From Candidatus Villigracilis vicinus (GTDB lineage: Bacteria > Chloroflexota > Anaerolineae > Anaerolineales > Villigracilaceae): a DNA stretch of 64,000 nucleotides. Position 1 is the first letter of the stretch; every line of letters begins with the position of its first letter. Location of the stretch: positions 62,001 to 126,000 of the forward strand of contig JADKIL010000021.1 in the NCBI GenBank assembly GCA_016721315.1, read 5' to 3'. Both the position numbers and the translations under genes were made by a program. Under the pieces are notes generated by a model, which worked only from the letters and a program-made list of their open reading frames with translations, searched no databases and was not told where the DNA came from. Shown here in pieces: positions 50,035 to 59,745 of this stretch.

Positions 50035-50798
50035 GCGCTTTCGTTCAACGTTTGGATCGCAGCACGATACGCCATCTCAAATGAACTATTGATCCGCTTC
50101 ATATCGCTAGGCATTTCCCATGTGAGATTCGCCAGTTTATCCGCCGCCACAACCACCGCCGATGCCTGCACGCCGCGCACCTTTGCAAGCGCAAACAATG
50201 CGGCGATCTCCATTTCGACAACCTGAATCCCTTCAGCTTGATATTGCATAACTTCATCGCGCGTCTCACGATAAGGGGCATCCGTTGTCCATGTGGAGCC
50301 AATTGTTGTCTGCGGAAGATTGTTTTTCAGCTTCACCGTAAGCGCTGCATCGGCATGAATAAATTTCTCTGCGGGCAGGTAATGATGCGACACACCTTCG
50401 TCACGGATGGCTCTTTCTGTGATGATGATATCACCTACATTCAATGACGTTTGCAACGCACCGCCCCACGAAAGGATAACGAAGCGCTTCACTCCCCATG
50501 CAATCATCTCTTCAGTAAGCGAAGCCACCACCGGCGCACCGATGCCAAAATTGGAAAGCACTCCTACTCGTCCGCGCGCAGAACGGACCAGATAAAAATC
50601 CCCCATAATCTTGCCTACTTTTTGAACCGGCACTTGCCAGCGTAATTGAGTCGGCAAGTCATTTTTGAGGCAAAGAATCAAACCTTCCGGCGCGTCCACC
50701 TTGGGGAACTTCCCAAAGCGTTTGCGCATGGCGATCGTATCTTCGGGGCGCATGACCGGTTCGCCTTGATATTTTTCAGGGAAATTTGGAAAGGACAT
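50031..50798 (-). CDS. nucleoside phosphorylase family protein (PNP/UDP type)
   Basis: 255 residues from the ATG at 50798 (GGAG seven bases upstream). RVGVLSNFGIGAPVVASLTEEM, FVILSWGGALQTSLNVGDIII, AIRDEGVSHHYLP and VVEMEIAALFALAKVRGV are the phosphate-, ribose- and base-site segments of the PNP_UDP_1 family. Uridine phosphorylase-like by layout, but base preference is uncertain. The start overlaps the 3' end of the flippase gene by 23 bases. Confidence 0.83.
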   Translation of the reverse strand: MSFPNFPEKYQGEPVMRPEDTIAMRKRFGKFPKVDAPEGLILCLKNDLPTQLRWQVPVQKVGKIMGDFYLVRSARGRVGVLSNFGIGAPVVASLTEEMIAWGVKRFVILSWGGALQTSLNVGDIIITERAIRDEGVSHHYLPAEKFIHADAALTVKLKNNLPQTTIGSTWTTDAPYRETRDEVMQYQAEGIQVVEMEIAALFALAKVRGVQASAVVVAADKLANLTWEMPSDMKRINSSFEMAYRAAIQTLNESA

Positions 50799-51951
50799 GC
50801 TTTCTCCATTGAAACCACAATAACGCGGCATGAATAAGTTCAGCAAATAAAACTGCCAAAGCAGAACCCATACTACCAAATTTAAAAGTGAAACCAATCA
50901 TAGACAGAAGCAAAACCGTCAACGCGATCAAAAGAGAATGCAAGACCGGTTTCTCAAACCCCAAAGCAACCAATCCCAGCGAAGTGTACGTCACCAGCAC
51001 GTATGGCGGAATACTCCACACCAACACACGTAACACAGGTATAGCGGGCAGAAACTCCGCGCCGAATAAAAATGGGACGATCAGCCCGGCAAAAAAATAC
51101 AATAACGTAGAGATCATAAAGCCTACACCCAAAAGCAGAGCCAAGCCTTTGTGTTGTTTTCCAAAATTCTCATCGCGAGTCATTTCCGGATACATAGCTG
51201 CGAAGGCAGACAAATGCCCCAACTTGCCTGCATCCGTCACACGTGCCGCCGCAGAGAATATTCCCACCCCGGCAAAGCCCGAAATGACCGGGAGCAATGT
51301 GAGGGGAATTTTTTCATACACCAAGCGCAATGTGCCGATCACTGCCATAGACATGCATTCTCTGAGCAAAGCAAAAGAACGAACCATGGAAAGAAATTCA
51401 AGCCGAAATGCAAACTGTCCGTTTGCCCAGATGGCGATCAGTACATGCGTCAACAATAAAGCGAGGATCAAAAAATCGAGATCGCCCTGAGCCGCCCACA
51501 ACACCGTGACGGCAAAGAATTGCAAAACCGCCATCAAAAACTGTGCAATGGAATAGATTGCCATGTGTTGGCGAGCGCGCGTCCCAATGGTGAAGATCGA
51601 ATAGAACGATAGCGGAAAAAGCGCCAACGTATAAAATTTCACCGAGAAGGGTATCGCAAAAAATTGCCCCGCAAAAAACACCGCACCGCTATATACCAGC
51701 GATAAAAATAATTGCCCGCCCAAACCATCGGTCAATAACCACGGCACATCGGTGATGGATAACTTACGGATCAGGATCATGTCCATGCCAAAATTCGTAA
51801 AGGCATTCCCGATCATCAAAACAGCCGAGGCAAGTGCATACTCACCGAAACCTTCCACGCCCAAGTAACGGGCAAGCAGAATATTAGAAATAACCGCCAA
51901 GCCTTGCGCGCCATAGCGTGAGAGAACCGTCCATATAATATTTTTAAGCAT
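50776..51951 (-). CDS. polysaccharide flippase (Wzx/MOP family)
   Basis: 391 residues, with about ten to twelve hydrophobic segments; the opening SRYGAQGLAVISNILLARYLGVEGFGEYALA is the classic start of polysaccharide-biosynthesis MOP exporters. Some 20-100 residues shorter than typical Wzx. Part of a minus-strand glycan cluster with the radical SAM, NTase-like, GT2 and Wzy-like genes. Confidence 0.82.
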   Translation of the reverse strand: MLKNIIWTVLSRYGAQGLAVISNILLARYLGVEGFGEYALASAVLMIGNAFTNFGMDMILIRKLSITDVPWLLTDGLGGQLFLSLVYSGAVFFAGQFFAIPFSVKFYTLALFPLSFYSIFTIGTRARQHMAIYSIAQFLMAVLQFFAVTVLWAAQGDLDFLILALLLTHVLIAIWANGQFAFRLEFLSMVRSFALLRECMSMAVIGTLRLVYEKIPLTLLPVISGFAGVGIFSAAARVTDAGKLGHLSAFAAMYPEMTRDENFGKQHKGLALLLGVGFMISTLLYFFAGLIVPFLFGAEFLPAIPVLRVLVWSIPPYVLVTYTSLGLVALGFEKPVLHSLLIALTVLLLSMIGFTFKFGSMGSALAVLFAELIHAALLWFQWRKHVLSKFP

Positions 51952-51958
51952 GTTTTAG

Positions 51959-53362
51959 CTAGCGCACAAAATTTCTCAACCGCACTTCGGCGCGGGTCCA
52001 ACCGAGAAGATAATAAGGTGAAAGCAGCATACCGCGCAGGTCGGTCTTCTTCCACGCCTTGCGCAAGCGAAATTCATGATGCACCCGTCCATGTAAAACG
52101 CGATAAAACTCCTGCGGGAAAGGTCCATGATAGAGCATGGCAAGGTCATCCGAGTCGACCCAGTTTTGTTTTTCGCCCAACTCCAATTTCACACGCTCAA
52201 AGAACTTCGTCCCCGGCAACGGATACGAAACCGAAATACCGATGTCATCTGGCATGCATTCGCGCACCATCTTCAAGGTCAACTGCACATCGTCCCAAGT
52301 CTCGCCGGGGTAACCGAATTGTAAAAAGTATCCAACCTGAATGCCGTTGGCATGTAACAATTGCGCGGCGCGATAAATATCCTCCACCTTATCGCCCTTA
52401 TCCATGGCGTCCAGAATTTTTTGCGAACCCGATTCTGCGCCTACCCACACGATCTGACAACCCGCCTTCGCAAGAGCCGCGGCAGTTTTTTCGGTCACAA
52501 GGTCAGCGCGTTTCAAGCACTTGAAGGGAATCACCGCGTCGTTCTCGATGAGCAAATCCGCAAAGCGCTCCACCCAATTTGGCTTTAAACCAAAGATGTC
52601 ATCCGCGAACCAAATATGATCCGGCGCAAAATTCTCCTTGAGCCATTTCATTTCCGCCGCCACATTCTCGGGTGAGCGTGAATTGTAGCGCTGCCCCCAG
52701 ATCGGTTTGGCGCACCAATTGCAATGATAAGGGCAGCCACGCGTCGTGACCATATTCATTGAAAAATACCCATGACGTTCCAGCCAGAGTTTTTTATATT
52801 TCTGCACATCCACCAAGTCCCAGGCAGGGAACGGCAAGGCATCAATATTTTTGATATCAGGACGGCGGGATGGATGAAGTGTGAGACGCGAGGCAAGACC
52901 GATCACGCCACTCGCATCTTTCCCCGCCGAAAGTTGACTCAGTAATTCTGCAAGCGTTTCTTCGCCTTCACCGAGGATGCAGTAATCCGCGCCTTGTTCC
53001 AGATATTGATCGTAATGGTCGGTCACATCCGCCCCGGAAAGGATGACAATACAACCGCGTTCCTTCGCCATATGGATCATTAGATTCGCGGCTTCACGCA
53101 TCCGTGAGAGACACATCTTGGATAGATAATTAAAGTTATCCTCATAGATCACCGCATATTTGGGCATATGCTCGTCTAAAGCCTGCGCCCATTCCTGCTC
53201 AGACTCTGCCAACATGGCGTCGAACACCGCAACCGTATATCCTTTTTCACGAATATAACTTGCTGCATACAAAGTCCCCAACGGCGGGTAAGGCTGCATG
53301 GCACGCCAAAGCTTTGGGTCAAAACGCAGGTAATAGGATTGACCAAATAAGACCTGGGTCAT
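51959..53362 (-). CDS. B12-binding-domain radical SAM protein
   Basis: 467 residues. Residues about 20-150 look like a cobalamin-binding Rossmann domain (PYPPLGTLYAASYIREKGY, VILSGADVTDHYDQYLEQGADYCILGEGEET). The radical SAM cluster motif TTRGCPYHCNWCAKP (C-x3-C-x2-C) follows, with VGAESGSQKILDAMDKGD in the core. Related enzymes methylate or rearrange lipids, hopanoids, bacteriochlorophyll or phosphonates. The substrate here is unknown, but its location in the glycan cluster is unusual. It overlaps the NTase-like gene by four bases. Confidence 0.87.
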   Translation of the reverse strand: MTQVLFGQSYYLRFDPKLWRAMQPYPPLGTLYAASYIREKGYTVAVFDAMLAESEQEWAQALDEHMPKYAVIYEDNFNYLSKMCLSRMREAANLMIHMAKERGCIVILSGADVTDHYDQYLEQGADYCILGEGEETLAELLSQLSAGKDASGVIGLASRLTLHPSRRPDIKNIDALPFPAWDLVDVQKYKKLWLERHGYFSMNMVTTRGCPYHCNWCAKPIWGQRYNSRSPENVAAEMKWLKENFAPDHIWFADDIFGLKPNWVERFADLLIENDAVIPFKCLKRADLVTEKTAAALAKAGCQIVWVGAESGSQKILDAMDKGDKVEDIYRAAQLLHANGIQVGYFLQFGYPGETWDDVQLTLKMVRECMPDDIGISVSYPLPGTKFFERVKLELGEKQNWVDSDDLAMLYHGPFPQEFYRVLHGRVHHEFRLRKAWKKTDLRGMLLSPYYLLGWTRAEVRLRNFVR

Positions 53363-54252
53363 GATCGATTCTCTCTTTCAACCAATAGATCAAGGCGTTC
53401 GCGAAAAGACTGGTCAGTTAATGAATGATGATTATGAAAATTACCCTGACAGAGATCCACCGAGAAAATCGCCTCTGGACCCGTTCCGTATGTGCGGGCG
53501 ATCTTACGGGTCTGAAATTTCATTGCCCATGCTTCCAGGATGTCCCCGATTTTTCCACGAAAGAAAAACTCGATTGATTTCTGAAACAAGGAATTAACTT
53601 CTTTTACCACTGGAGTATGCACTGGGAAAGACTCCGCATTCGGTAAAAAGGATTTGATCCAGACGTTAAGTTGCCGTAATTGAAAGTACACTTCCATGCC
53701 GGTGATGGGGATCATCTGACACATTTCACGGGCAGAATACAGATCGTGCGAATGCCATGCCAGCGCCGATTTAGATATGAGCAAATTAACACAGATACGG
53801 TCACCAAACAAGCGCATGAAACGTCCAAACGTAACCACAAAAGCACGAGCCAGCCATAAACGTCCCGGCTGGGTGATGAGCATGTAATCCATGTCAGCAT
53901 CTTTGGAAAGATTAAGGACAGCGAGAGAACCTGTCAACGCCACCATGCGAACGAATGGAAATACACCTAGGAGGCGTCCATAAACAATTGCGCGCTTAAA
54001 GGCAGAACGGGAAGCAGCCTCGCGCTCCCGTCGAACACCCACAATGGAACGGCGATGTGAAAGAAAATAATATCCATCAAAGGTTCCAACAGCGGAAAGA
54101 ATATTAATGCGATTTTGCATCTCTTCCATTTCCGCCAGGCAGGTTAGATAGCGATGCAGTTCGCCCAATGTCAGCGGGTAGTCGAAGACGTCTGAATATG
54201 CCAAGGTTTCAAGAACGGCGCTTTCAAGAGATGTGGAAGAGGTCTGAGACAA
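53359..54252 (-). CDS. nucleotidyltransferase-fold protein, TTG start likely
   Basis: About 297 residues if translation starts at the TTG at 54252. All upstream ATGs lie inside the preceding GT2 gene, which would need an overlap of about 165 bases. The motif ALTGSLAVLNLSKDADMDY (Gly108-Ser109, then Asp120-x-Asp122) is the GS...DxD signature of the NTase superfamily, preceded by a helical region (ETLAYSDVFDYPLTLGELHRYL) resembling a winged helix. The C-terminal half is helical and unassigned. It probably transfers a nucleotide to a sugar or a protein; the target is unknown. Confidence 0.7.
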   Translation of the reverse strand: MSQTSSTSLESAVLETLAYSDVFDYPLTLGELHRYLTCLAEMEEMQNRINILSAVGTFDGYYFLSHRRSIVGVRREREAASRSAFKRAIVYGRLLGVFPFVRMVALTGSLAVLNLSKDADMDYMLITQPGRLWLARAFVVTFGRFMRLFGDRICVNLLISKSALAWHSHDLYSAREMCQMIPITGMEVYFQLRQLNVWIKSFLPNAESFPVHTPVVKEVNSLFQKSIEFFFRGKIGDILEAWAMKFQTRKIARTYGTGPEAIFSVDLCQGNFHNHHSLTDQSFRERLDLLVERENRS

Positions 54253-54263
54253 GATAAGGCTCG

Positions 54264-55757
54264 TTAGGGAGAGGCAGGTTCCGGGTCTATGGTGAGGCGG
54301 GTGGAAATGGATTGATACAGGGTAAAGCCGGAGAAGAAGAATAAACCCGCAGCGAAGAAAAAGGCATAGATCATCATTAAATAATAACCTGAATTCCACG
54401 CCAGCCAGACAGACCAGAGGTTTAAACACCCAAGCAGTGCTTCAAGCAAGACCAGCACATCAAAGCGGATCTGGTAGCGATTGCCCTGCCAGGATTGCGA
54501 ACGCTGCGTGATGCCAAATTTAGGTGTGCGCTCAAAGGGGACAACTTCTTTTTTTACGATCTGGATCAATGCCCGCACAGTGTTAAGTGCCATACCGGAA
54601 GCGAACATGGAGAGTAGAAGAATAACGGGGAGCGATAAGAACCAGCGGCGCTTGAGAAGATGTTGAGCAGCAATAAAATACAAAGCGGGGGCAATCGCAA
54701 GGATGTTCATTAATAAACCAAAGCCAATGGGTGAAAGCAGGCTTGGGTACTGCCTTGCGATCATCAACAAGAACGGGTAACAAAGCATAAGTAGAACAGT
54801 TAGTAAATGCAATAGGTAGCCAGTAAGATGAAACGTGGCTTGCAATTTGCGGGCGAACGAGAAGTCACCATCCCAGATAATGGGAAGGTATTTCATGGCA
54901 CATTCCAAGCTCCCGCGCGCCCAACGATATTGCTGGCGGCGGTAAGCGGTAAAACTGACGGGCAATTCGGCTGGCGCTTCCACATCACCGGCAAAGCGTG
55001 CCGACCAGCCGCGCAGAAAGACACGATAGGAAAGGTCCATGTCTTCAGTGAGGGTATCCGCATGCCAGCCACCTGCATCAAGAATGGCGGACTTACGCCA
55101 CACGCCCGCAGTGCCATTGAAATTGAAGACATAGCCAGTATTGGAACGCGCAAGTTGATCAATGGCAAAATGCGCATCCAGCGAAAAGGATTGCAAAAGG
55201 GTCAGCAAAGAATAGTCGCGGTTCAAGTGTCCCCAACGGGCTTGCACGAAGGCAACATTCTGCTCAAAACGAGGCAGCATTTGCAACAGAAAATTCTTTT
55301 GGGGCAGGAAGTCGGCATCGAAGATGGCAACAAATTCACCATGGGCAAGGGCCAGTCCGTTGGCGAGCGCACCGGCTTTAAAACCTTCACGGTTCTGACG
55401 ATGCAAGTGAACGATATTGATTCCTTGCAAGCGTAAATCATTAACTTTCCGGGCTATCAAGGTTTTGGTTTCATCCGTCGAGTCGTCAAGTACCTGAATT
55501 TCTAGGCGGTCTCGCGGATAATCCAATGCGGCACAAGCGTCAAGCAGACGCTCCGCCACATACCATTCATTGAAGATTGGCAGCTGCACGGTAACGACCG
55601 GCAGAACTTCCAACACGGGCGAGATGGCAGCCTGCATACCCCGGCGGTTCTTCAGGCTGAGCACCATCAAATAGAACAGGTTAAGAACATATGCGGTTAA
55701 TGCCAGCATAACCAAGGTGTACGCAACCAACAGCGGGGCAAGCAGATATTGAAGCAT
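54264..55757 (-). CDS. processive family 2 glycosyltransferase (membrane, cellulose-synthase-like)
   Basis: 497 residues. An N-terminal membrane segment (1-35), then the GT-A domain with LPIFNEWYVAERLL, DDSTDET, FDADFLP, TEDMDLSYR and the processivity motif QQYRWARG. Four to five C-terminal membrane segments follow. This is the CESA/CrdS/glucomannan-synthase-like architecture. Donor sugar unknown. Confidence 0.88.
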   Translation of the reverse strand: MLQYLLAPLLVAYTLVMLALTAYVLNLFYLMVLSLKNRRGMQAAISPVLEVLPVVTVQLPIFNEWYVAERLLDACAALDYPRDRLEIQVLDDSTDETKTLIARKVNDLRLQGINIVHLHRQNREGFKAGALANGLALAHGEFVAIFDADFLPQKNFLLQMLPRFEQNVAFVQARWGHLNRDYSLLTLLQSFSLDAHFAIDQLARSNTGYVFNFNGTAGVWRKSAILDAGGWHADTLTEDMDLSYRVFLRGWSARFAGDVEAPAELPVSFTAYRRQQYRWARGSLECAMKYLPIIWDGDFSFARKLQATFHLTGYLLHLLTVLLMLCYPFLLMIARQYPSLLSPIGFGLLMNILAIAPALYFIAAQHLLKRRWFLSLPVILLLSMFASGMALNTVRALIQIVKKEVVPFERTPKFGITQRSQSWQGNRYQIRFDVLVLLEALLGCLNLWSVWLAWNSGYYLMMIYAFFFAAGLFFFSGFTLYQSISTRLTIDPEPASP

Positions 55758-55760
55758 CTT

Positions 55761-57083
55761 CTAACCCGCCTTTTCCAATGCCGTAGAATACAGTCCCCAA
55801 GCCAGCCATTGCCACAAACGACCCGGCGCATACATCCACGTATAGTAATCGAATAGATTCACCATCGTGATGGCAAACAGCAACGCTATAGTCCCCAAAA
55901 CCGGCGGATGCAGCATGTACTTGCGCCAGCGCAACAAGAACAGGATAAAGGGCACCATAGAAAGCAGGAAATAAAAGATACCGCCAACAACGCCAGTTTC
56001 CAATGCAGAAAGCAGGGGGATGAAATGCGGCGGTTGAAAATTGACACGGAAGTTTTCAAAGCGCAGCTTCATGGCAAGCGGCGAAGCCCCCAGACCTACA
56101 CCGATCGCGGAATGCTCTACGAACAATGTATTTCCCGCATTCAATAGGTACGCACGTTCATTCATTGGCTGGTCTTCGGCAACATTTCCAGAATTAATGC
56201 GCTGGTTGAATACTGAAAAGTGACCGATCAAAAAAGGAAGTGAAGCTGCCAAGCTGAACGCACAGATCAAAAAAGAAAGTTTCAAGGCGCGCCAATCCTT
56301 CAGATATACAGTTGACATCAAAAGAAAACCTACAGCAACAAAAAGACCCACCCACGCCGAACGTGAAAAGGTCAAAAGGAGTGCCGGAAACATAAAAACA
56401 AAAGCAATCGCAGCAAGGGCTATTCGACCTTTGCTCTTCCCGGTCATCACCGTCGTCCACAGAATTACCAGCACAAATGCCAGGCAACCACCAAGGATAT
56501 TTGGATGATCTGTCAGTCCATAGGCACGCAAGAAACGTCCGCTTGCAATCGGGATGATACTAGTGCCCAAAACCTGCGGGTCTAGCACATGCTCACCAAA
56601 AGCCTGCAATCCCAACGATGATTGCAAAAGTGACTGCCCGAGCGCCACCGGAGCCTGAAGCAATCCCTGCAGTCCAACCGGGATGACGACCCCAATCACC
56701 GAGGAGACCTCGTTGACAATATATAAGTAAAAAAACAGCAGCCCGGTAAAACGAACAGCATGATATTGGGTAATGACCGGGTCTACGCTGCCCAAGGCAG
56801 AAAGCCAGCCGGAAAGAGTTAGCCCCACTAAGAGTACCCACAGAAACTTGTTTCCCACGCTTACTTTTCGCGGTTCAATGATCAAGTAAGCTGCCCAAAA
56901 CGTGAGCATGAAAAGCAGGGAAAAATCGCTCGCGTAAAAAAGAAAATCAGTGTAATCTGAATAGATTGGAAAGAACGGTCTCTCCCACAACACCAGGCGA
57001 AAACGAAACGGCATAAGCAGGATCGTCAAGGCAAAGAAGAGGCGCGCAACAAATTGAAAGAAACGGGAGGGAGAATTATTCAC
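55761..57083 (-). CDS. O-antigen ligase/polymerase-like membrane protein (Wzy/WaaL)
   Basis: 440 residues with ten to twelve hydrophobic segments. The periplasmic loop contains FVEHSAIGVGLGASPLAMKL and RFENFRVNFQPPHFIPLLSALETG, typical of the O-Ag_ligase (Wzy_C) family, with an Arg/His loop near the C-terminus. Three bases separate it from the GT2 gene, so the cluster is probably an operon. Confidence 0.82.
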   Translation of the reverse strand: MNNSPSRFFQFVARLFFALTILLMPFRFRLVLWERPFFPIYSDYTDFLFYASDFSLLFMLTFWAAYLIIEPRKVSVGNKFLWVLLVGLTLSGWLSALGSVDPVITQYHAVRFTGLLFFYLYIVNEVSSVIGVVIPVGLQGLLQAPVALGQSLLQSSLGLQAFGEHVLDPQVLGTSIIPIASGRFLRAYGLTDHPNILGGCLAFVLVILWTTVMTGKSKGRIALAAIAFVFMFPALLLTFSRSAWVGLFVAVGFLLMSTVYLKDWRALKLSFLICAFSLAASLPFLIGHFSVFNQRINSGNVAEDQPMNERAYLLNAGNTLFVEHSAIGVGLGASPLAMKLRFENFRVNFQPPHFIPLLSALETGVVGGIFYFLLSMVPFILFLLRWRKYMLHPPVLGTIALLFAITMVNLFDYYTWMYAPGRLWQWLAWGLYSTALEKAG

Positions 57084-57181
57084 AACAGTAAATTTGACCT
57101 AAGTTATCTGAATTGCAATTATAATCTGTCGCCGGTTATGTTTCTCCCAACTCACATCCAAAACTCACATACAGGTACTGC

Positions 57182-58315
57182 ATGAAAATTGCCATCGTTC
57201 ACGAATGGCTGAGCGCATTTGGCGGCAGCGAACGTTTGCTGGCACAACTCTTGCGGCTCTTTCCACACGCCGATGTCTTTGCGCTGACTTATTTTCCTGC
57301 AAACTTTCAGAATACAGAACTGGCACAACTACGGGTTCAGACCACGTTCATGCAGAAGATCCCGCATATCGAACGCCATTACCGCAAACTGCTGCCGATC
57401 ATGCCGTTCGCCATTGAAACATTGGATGTGAGTGAGTACGACCTTGTCATTTCGCTTTCACATGCCGTGGCGCATGGCGTAAAAACTCACAAGCAACAGT
57501 CCCACATCTCCTACATTTCGACTCCCATGCGCTATGCCTGGCACATGCGGGATGACTATTTGAAACTGCACCACCTGGATAAATCGATCATCCGCCTCGC
57601 CGCAAACGGGACCCTGAGTCTGCTCCGCCGCTGGGATACCTGTGCCTCCGTCCGATCCGATTCGCTCATCGCCAACTCCGCCTGGACGGCAGGTCACATC
57701 CGTAAAGCCTGGGCGAGAGACTCACAAGTCATTTATCCTGCAGTTGACGTTGACCGTTTCACACCCGCTGCCGATCGCGGTAATTTTTATTTGCTTGTCT
57801 GCCGCCTCGTGCCTTATAAACTGGCAGCGGAGATCGTCAAAACCTTCAATATCTTGAAATTGCCGCTCGTCATCGTCGGAGATGGTCCCGATTTGCAAAA
57901 AATACAACGCCTCGCAGAAGCGAATGTTCGGGTCATGGGGTATCAACCAGACGCAGTCGTCACCGAATTGATGAACCACGCCAAGGCATTCGTCTACATG
58001 GCGACCGAGGATTTTGGCATCGCCATGGTCGAAGCACAAGCGGCGGGCTGCCCTGTCATCGCATATGGCATTGGCGGTGCCTCAGAGATCGTTCTGGACG
58101 GTGAAACCGGCTTGTTGTTTCAAGAACAGACGTCCCATAGTTTGATCGAGGCGGTTCTTCAATTCCAAAACATGAAATTAAACAGCGAGGCTGCGTCGAT
58201 CAACGCAGCCCGCTTTTCATCCGAAAGATTCAGAAATGAATTTTCAGCTCACTTGGATTCGGTCACGAAAGCATCCACACGGCGCGTGCCATCGCAGGGG
58301 CGGCAAACAGAATAA
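57182..58315 (+). CDS. GT4 family glycosyltransferase
   Basis: 377 residues. Opening KIAIVHEWLSAFGGSERLLAQL and the C-terminal signature YMATEDFGIAMVEAQAAGCPVIAYG with GGASEIVLDGETGLLF define GT4/GT1 of the WcaI/mannosyltransferase branch. Divergent from the minus-strand cluster, with TATAAT at about 57121-57126. The last 53 bases overlap the convergent DUF2214-like gene. Confidence 0.9.
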   Translation: MKIAIVHEWLSAFGGSERLLAQLLRLFPHADVFALTYFPANFQNTELAQLRVQTTFMQKIPHIERHYRKLLPIMPFAIETLDVSEYDLVISLSHAVAHGVKTHKQQSHISYISTPMRYAWHMRDDYLKLHHLDKSIIRLAANGTLSLLRRWDTCASVRSDSLIANSAWTAGHIRKAWARDSQVIYPAVDVDRFTPAADRGNFYLLVCRLVPYKLAAEIVKTFNILKLPLVIVGDGPDLQKIQRLAEANVRVMGYQPDAVVTELMNHAKAFVYMATEDFGIAMVEAQAAGCPVIAYGIGGASEIVLDGETGLLFQEQTSHSLIEAVLQFQNMKLNSEAASINAARFSSERFRNEFSAHLDSVTKASTRRVPSQGRQTE

Positions 58316-58724
58316 GCGCCAGCCCAACTACTTCCAACGTCAACAACAGTCGGGTGGTCTTGAATTCCTGTTCGGGGATTTCTGGTGCCATGCCCTTGCC
58401 GAGCGTCGCATTCCATTTGATGTAACGAATGGTTGGATAAACTGAAAGCAAGCCGACAACTACAAACAACGCCATCTTGATCCAAAAAAGCAGGTTGTGC
58501 GAGTAAAAGGTTGCACCTTTTTCAAACAAGAAGACGCGCAACAATCCAGCCACCACGAGCAAGCCCGCAGAGATGCCATACCATAAATCCACCTGTTGGA
58601 TGCGACGTGCTTCAACCACAGACATTCCTTTATGATACGCAATAAACTCATAGATCAAACAAGCCGTGAGAACGAACGCGCTCAGATGGTGCAGAGTTGC
58701 CATTAAAGATGCTGCGATCAACAT
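58263..58724 (-). CDS. DUF2214-like four-helix membrane protein
   Basis: 153 residues with four hydrophobic helices; LMATLHHLSAFVLTACLIYEF at the start, VDLWYGISAGLLVVAGLLRVF, LFWIKMALFVVVGLLS and a last helix near the C-terminus. Conserved His in LHHLSAF and Lys in WIK suggest a heme-like or metal role, as proposed for related families. Its 3' end overlaps the GT4 gene on the other strand by 53 bases. Confidence 0.72.
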   Translation of the reverse strand: MLIAASLMATLHHLSAFVLTACLIYEFIAYHKGMSVVEARRIQQVDLWYGISAGLLVVAGLLRVFLFEKGATFYSHNLLFWIKMALFVVVGLLSVYPTIRYIKWNATLGKGMAPEIPEQEFKTTRLLLTLEVVGLALILFAAPAMARAVWMLS

Positions 58725-58786
58725 AAATTCTCTCTCCTTTTATCTGTCCATTACGACTGACCGACTACTTAGGCTAAAACCATAAC

Positions 58787-59734
58787 TTACTTTTGAGGGT
58801 GGCTCTTATACCAGGCAACCGTCGTTTTGATGGCATCCTTCATGGGTGTGGCTTTCATTCCAAAGGTTTTCTCGAACCTGCTTGAATCCACAATGAACGG
58901 TTTTTCGAATTCATACATCATTTCCACAGATTCTTTTGCTTCAGGGATAAACAACCCACCCATCCACATCATGGCTTTGCCCATCGCACTGACCTTGAGG
59001 GGCAGCCCTAATTCATCCGCGATCATCTTTGCCATCTCGCGCTGAGTGACACGCGGATTGTCATTGGGCACATGCCAGGCATGACCATCTGCTTCGGAAC
59101 GTTCACCCAGAATAACCAGCGCCTTTCCGAAATCAGGAATAAAGGTGTGTGTGTGCGGAATATCTATATTGCCAACCAGACTCGCCGCTTTGCCCGCGAT
59201 CATCGGGTAAAACGTGCGTTCACCCATTGCCGCAGTTGGCAGTCCCCACAGACCAAAAAAATCAGACCCGCGCGCCGCAGTCACTTTCAACTTGCCAGCT
59301 TTGTGGGCTTCAAAAGCAGCCTTGCTCATTTCGCTACGCGTCTTCCCTTTGCGGGTGTGCGCATTATGCGGCATATCTTCAGTCATCGAACTGCCGTTAA
59401 CTTCGCCATACATGTACAGATTCTCAACCAACACCAATTTAGCTTCGCTTCCCGACAACCCATCAATGATCGATTTTTGCAGGGATGGGAATTTTTCGGG
59501 CCACTGTGTATATTCCGGCTGTGATGCCTGATACACCACCTTCGCTCCGCGCGTCACTTCCTTGACCTTGGCTGAGTCGTACAGGTCCGCAGAGACCACT
59601 TCCACGCCAGCAGGTGTTTCGTCCATTTTGCCCGAGCGGCTTACCATGCGGACAGTTTCTCCACGCTTTACCAATTCATTCGCTGCAGCGCGACCGATCG
59701 CACCCGTACCCAATACAACATGATTTACAGACAT
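58787..59734 (-). CDS. NAD-dependent epimerase/dehydratase (atypical SDR)
   Basis: 315 residues from the ATG at 59734 (AGGAGA upstream). NAD-binding VVLGTGAIGRAAANELVKRG (a G-x-G-x-x-G form) and LVENLYMYGEVNG. The Tyr of the usual YxxxK motif is not obvious, as in atypical SDRs. Substrate unknown. Followed by an alpha/beta hydrolase, a small protein and TetR, all on the same strand, possibly a stress or catabolic operon. Confidence 0.82.
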   Translation of the reverse strand: MSVNHVVLGTGAIGRAAANELVKRGETVRMVSRSGKMDETPAGVEVVSADLYDSAKVKEVTRGAKVVYQASQPEYTQWPEKFPSLQKSIIDGLSGSEAKLVLVENLYMYGEVNGSSMTEDMPHNAHTRKGKTRSEMSKAAFEAHKAGKLKVTAARGSDFFGLWGLPTAAMGERTFYPMIAGKAASLVGNIDIPHTHTFIPDFGKALVILGERSEADGHAWHVPNDNPRVTQREMAKMIADELGLPLKVSAMGKAMMWMGGLFIPEAKESVEMMYEFEKPFIVDSSRFEKTFGMKATPMKDAIKTTVAWYKSHPQK

Positions 59735-59745
59735 TTTCTTTTCTC

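Noticed and set aside
54253..54429. ATG start at 54429 for the NTase-fold gene
   Set aside because: It would overlap about 165 bases of the GT2 gene, and the added residues are a shadow of that gene's coding sequence; the TTG at 54252 follows the GT2 stop.
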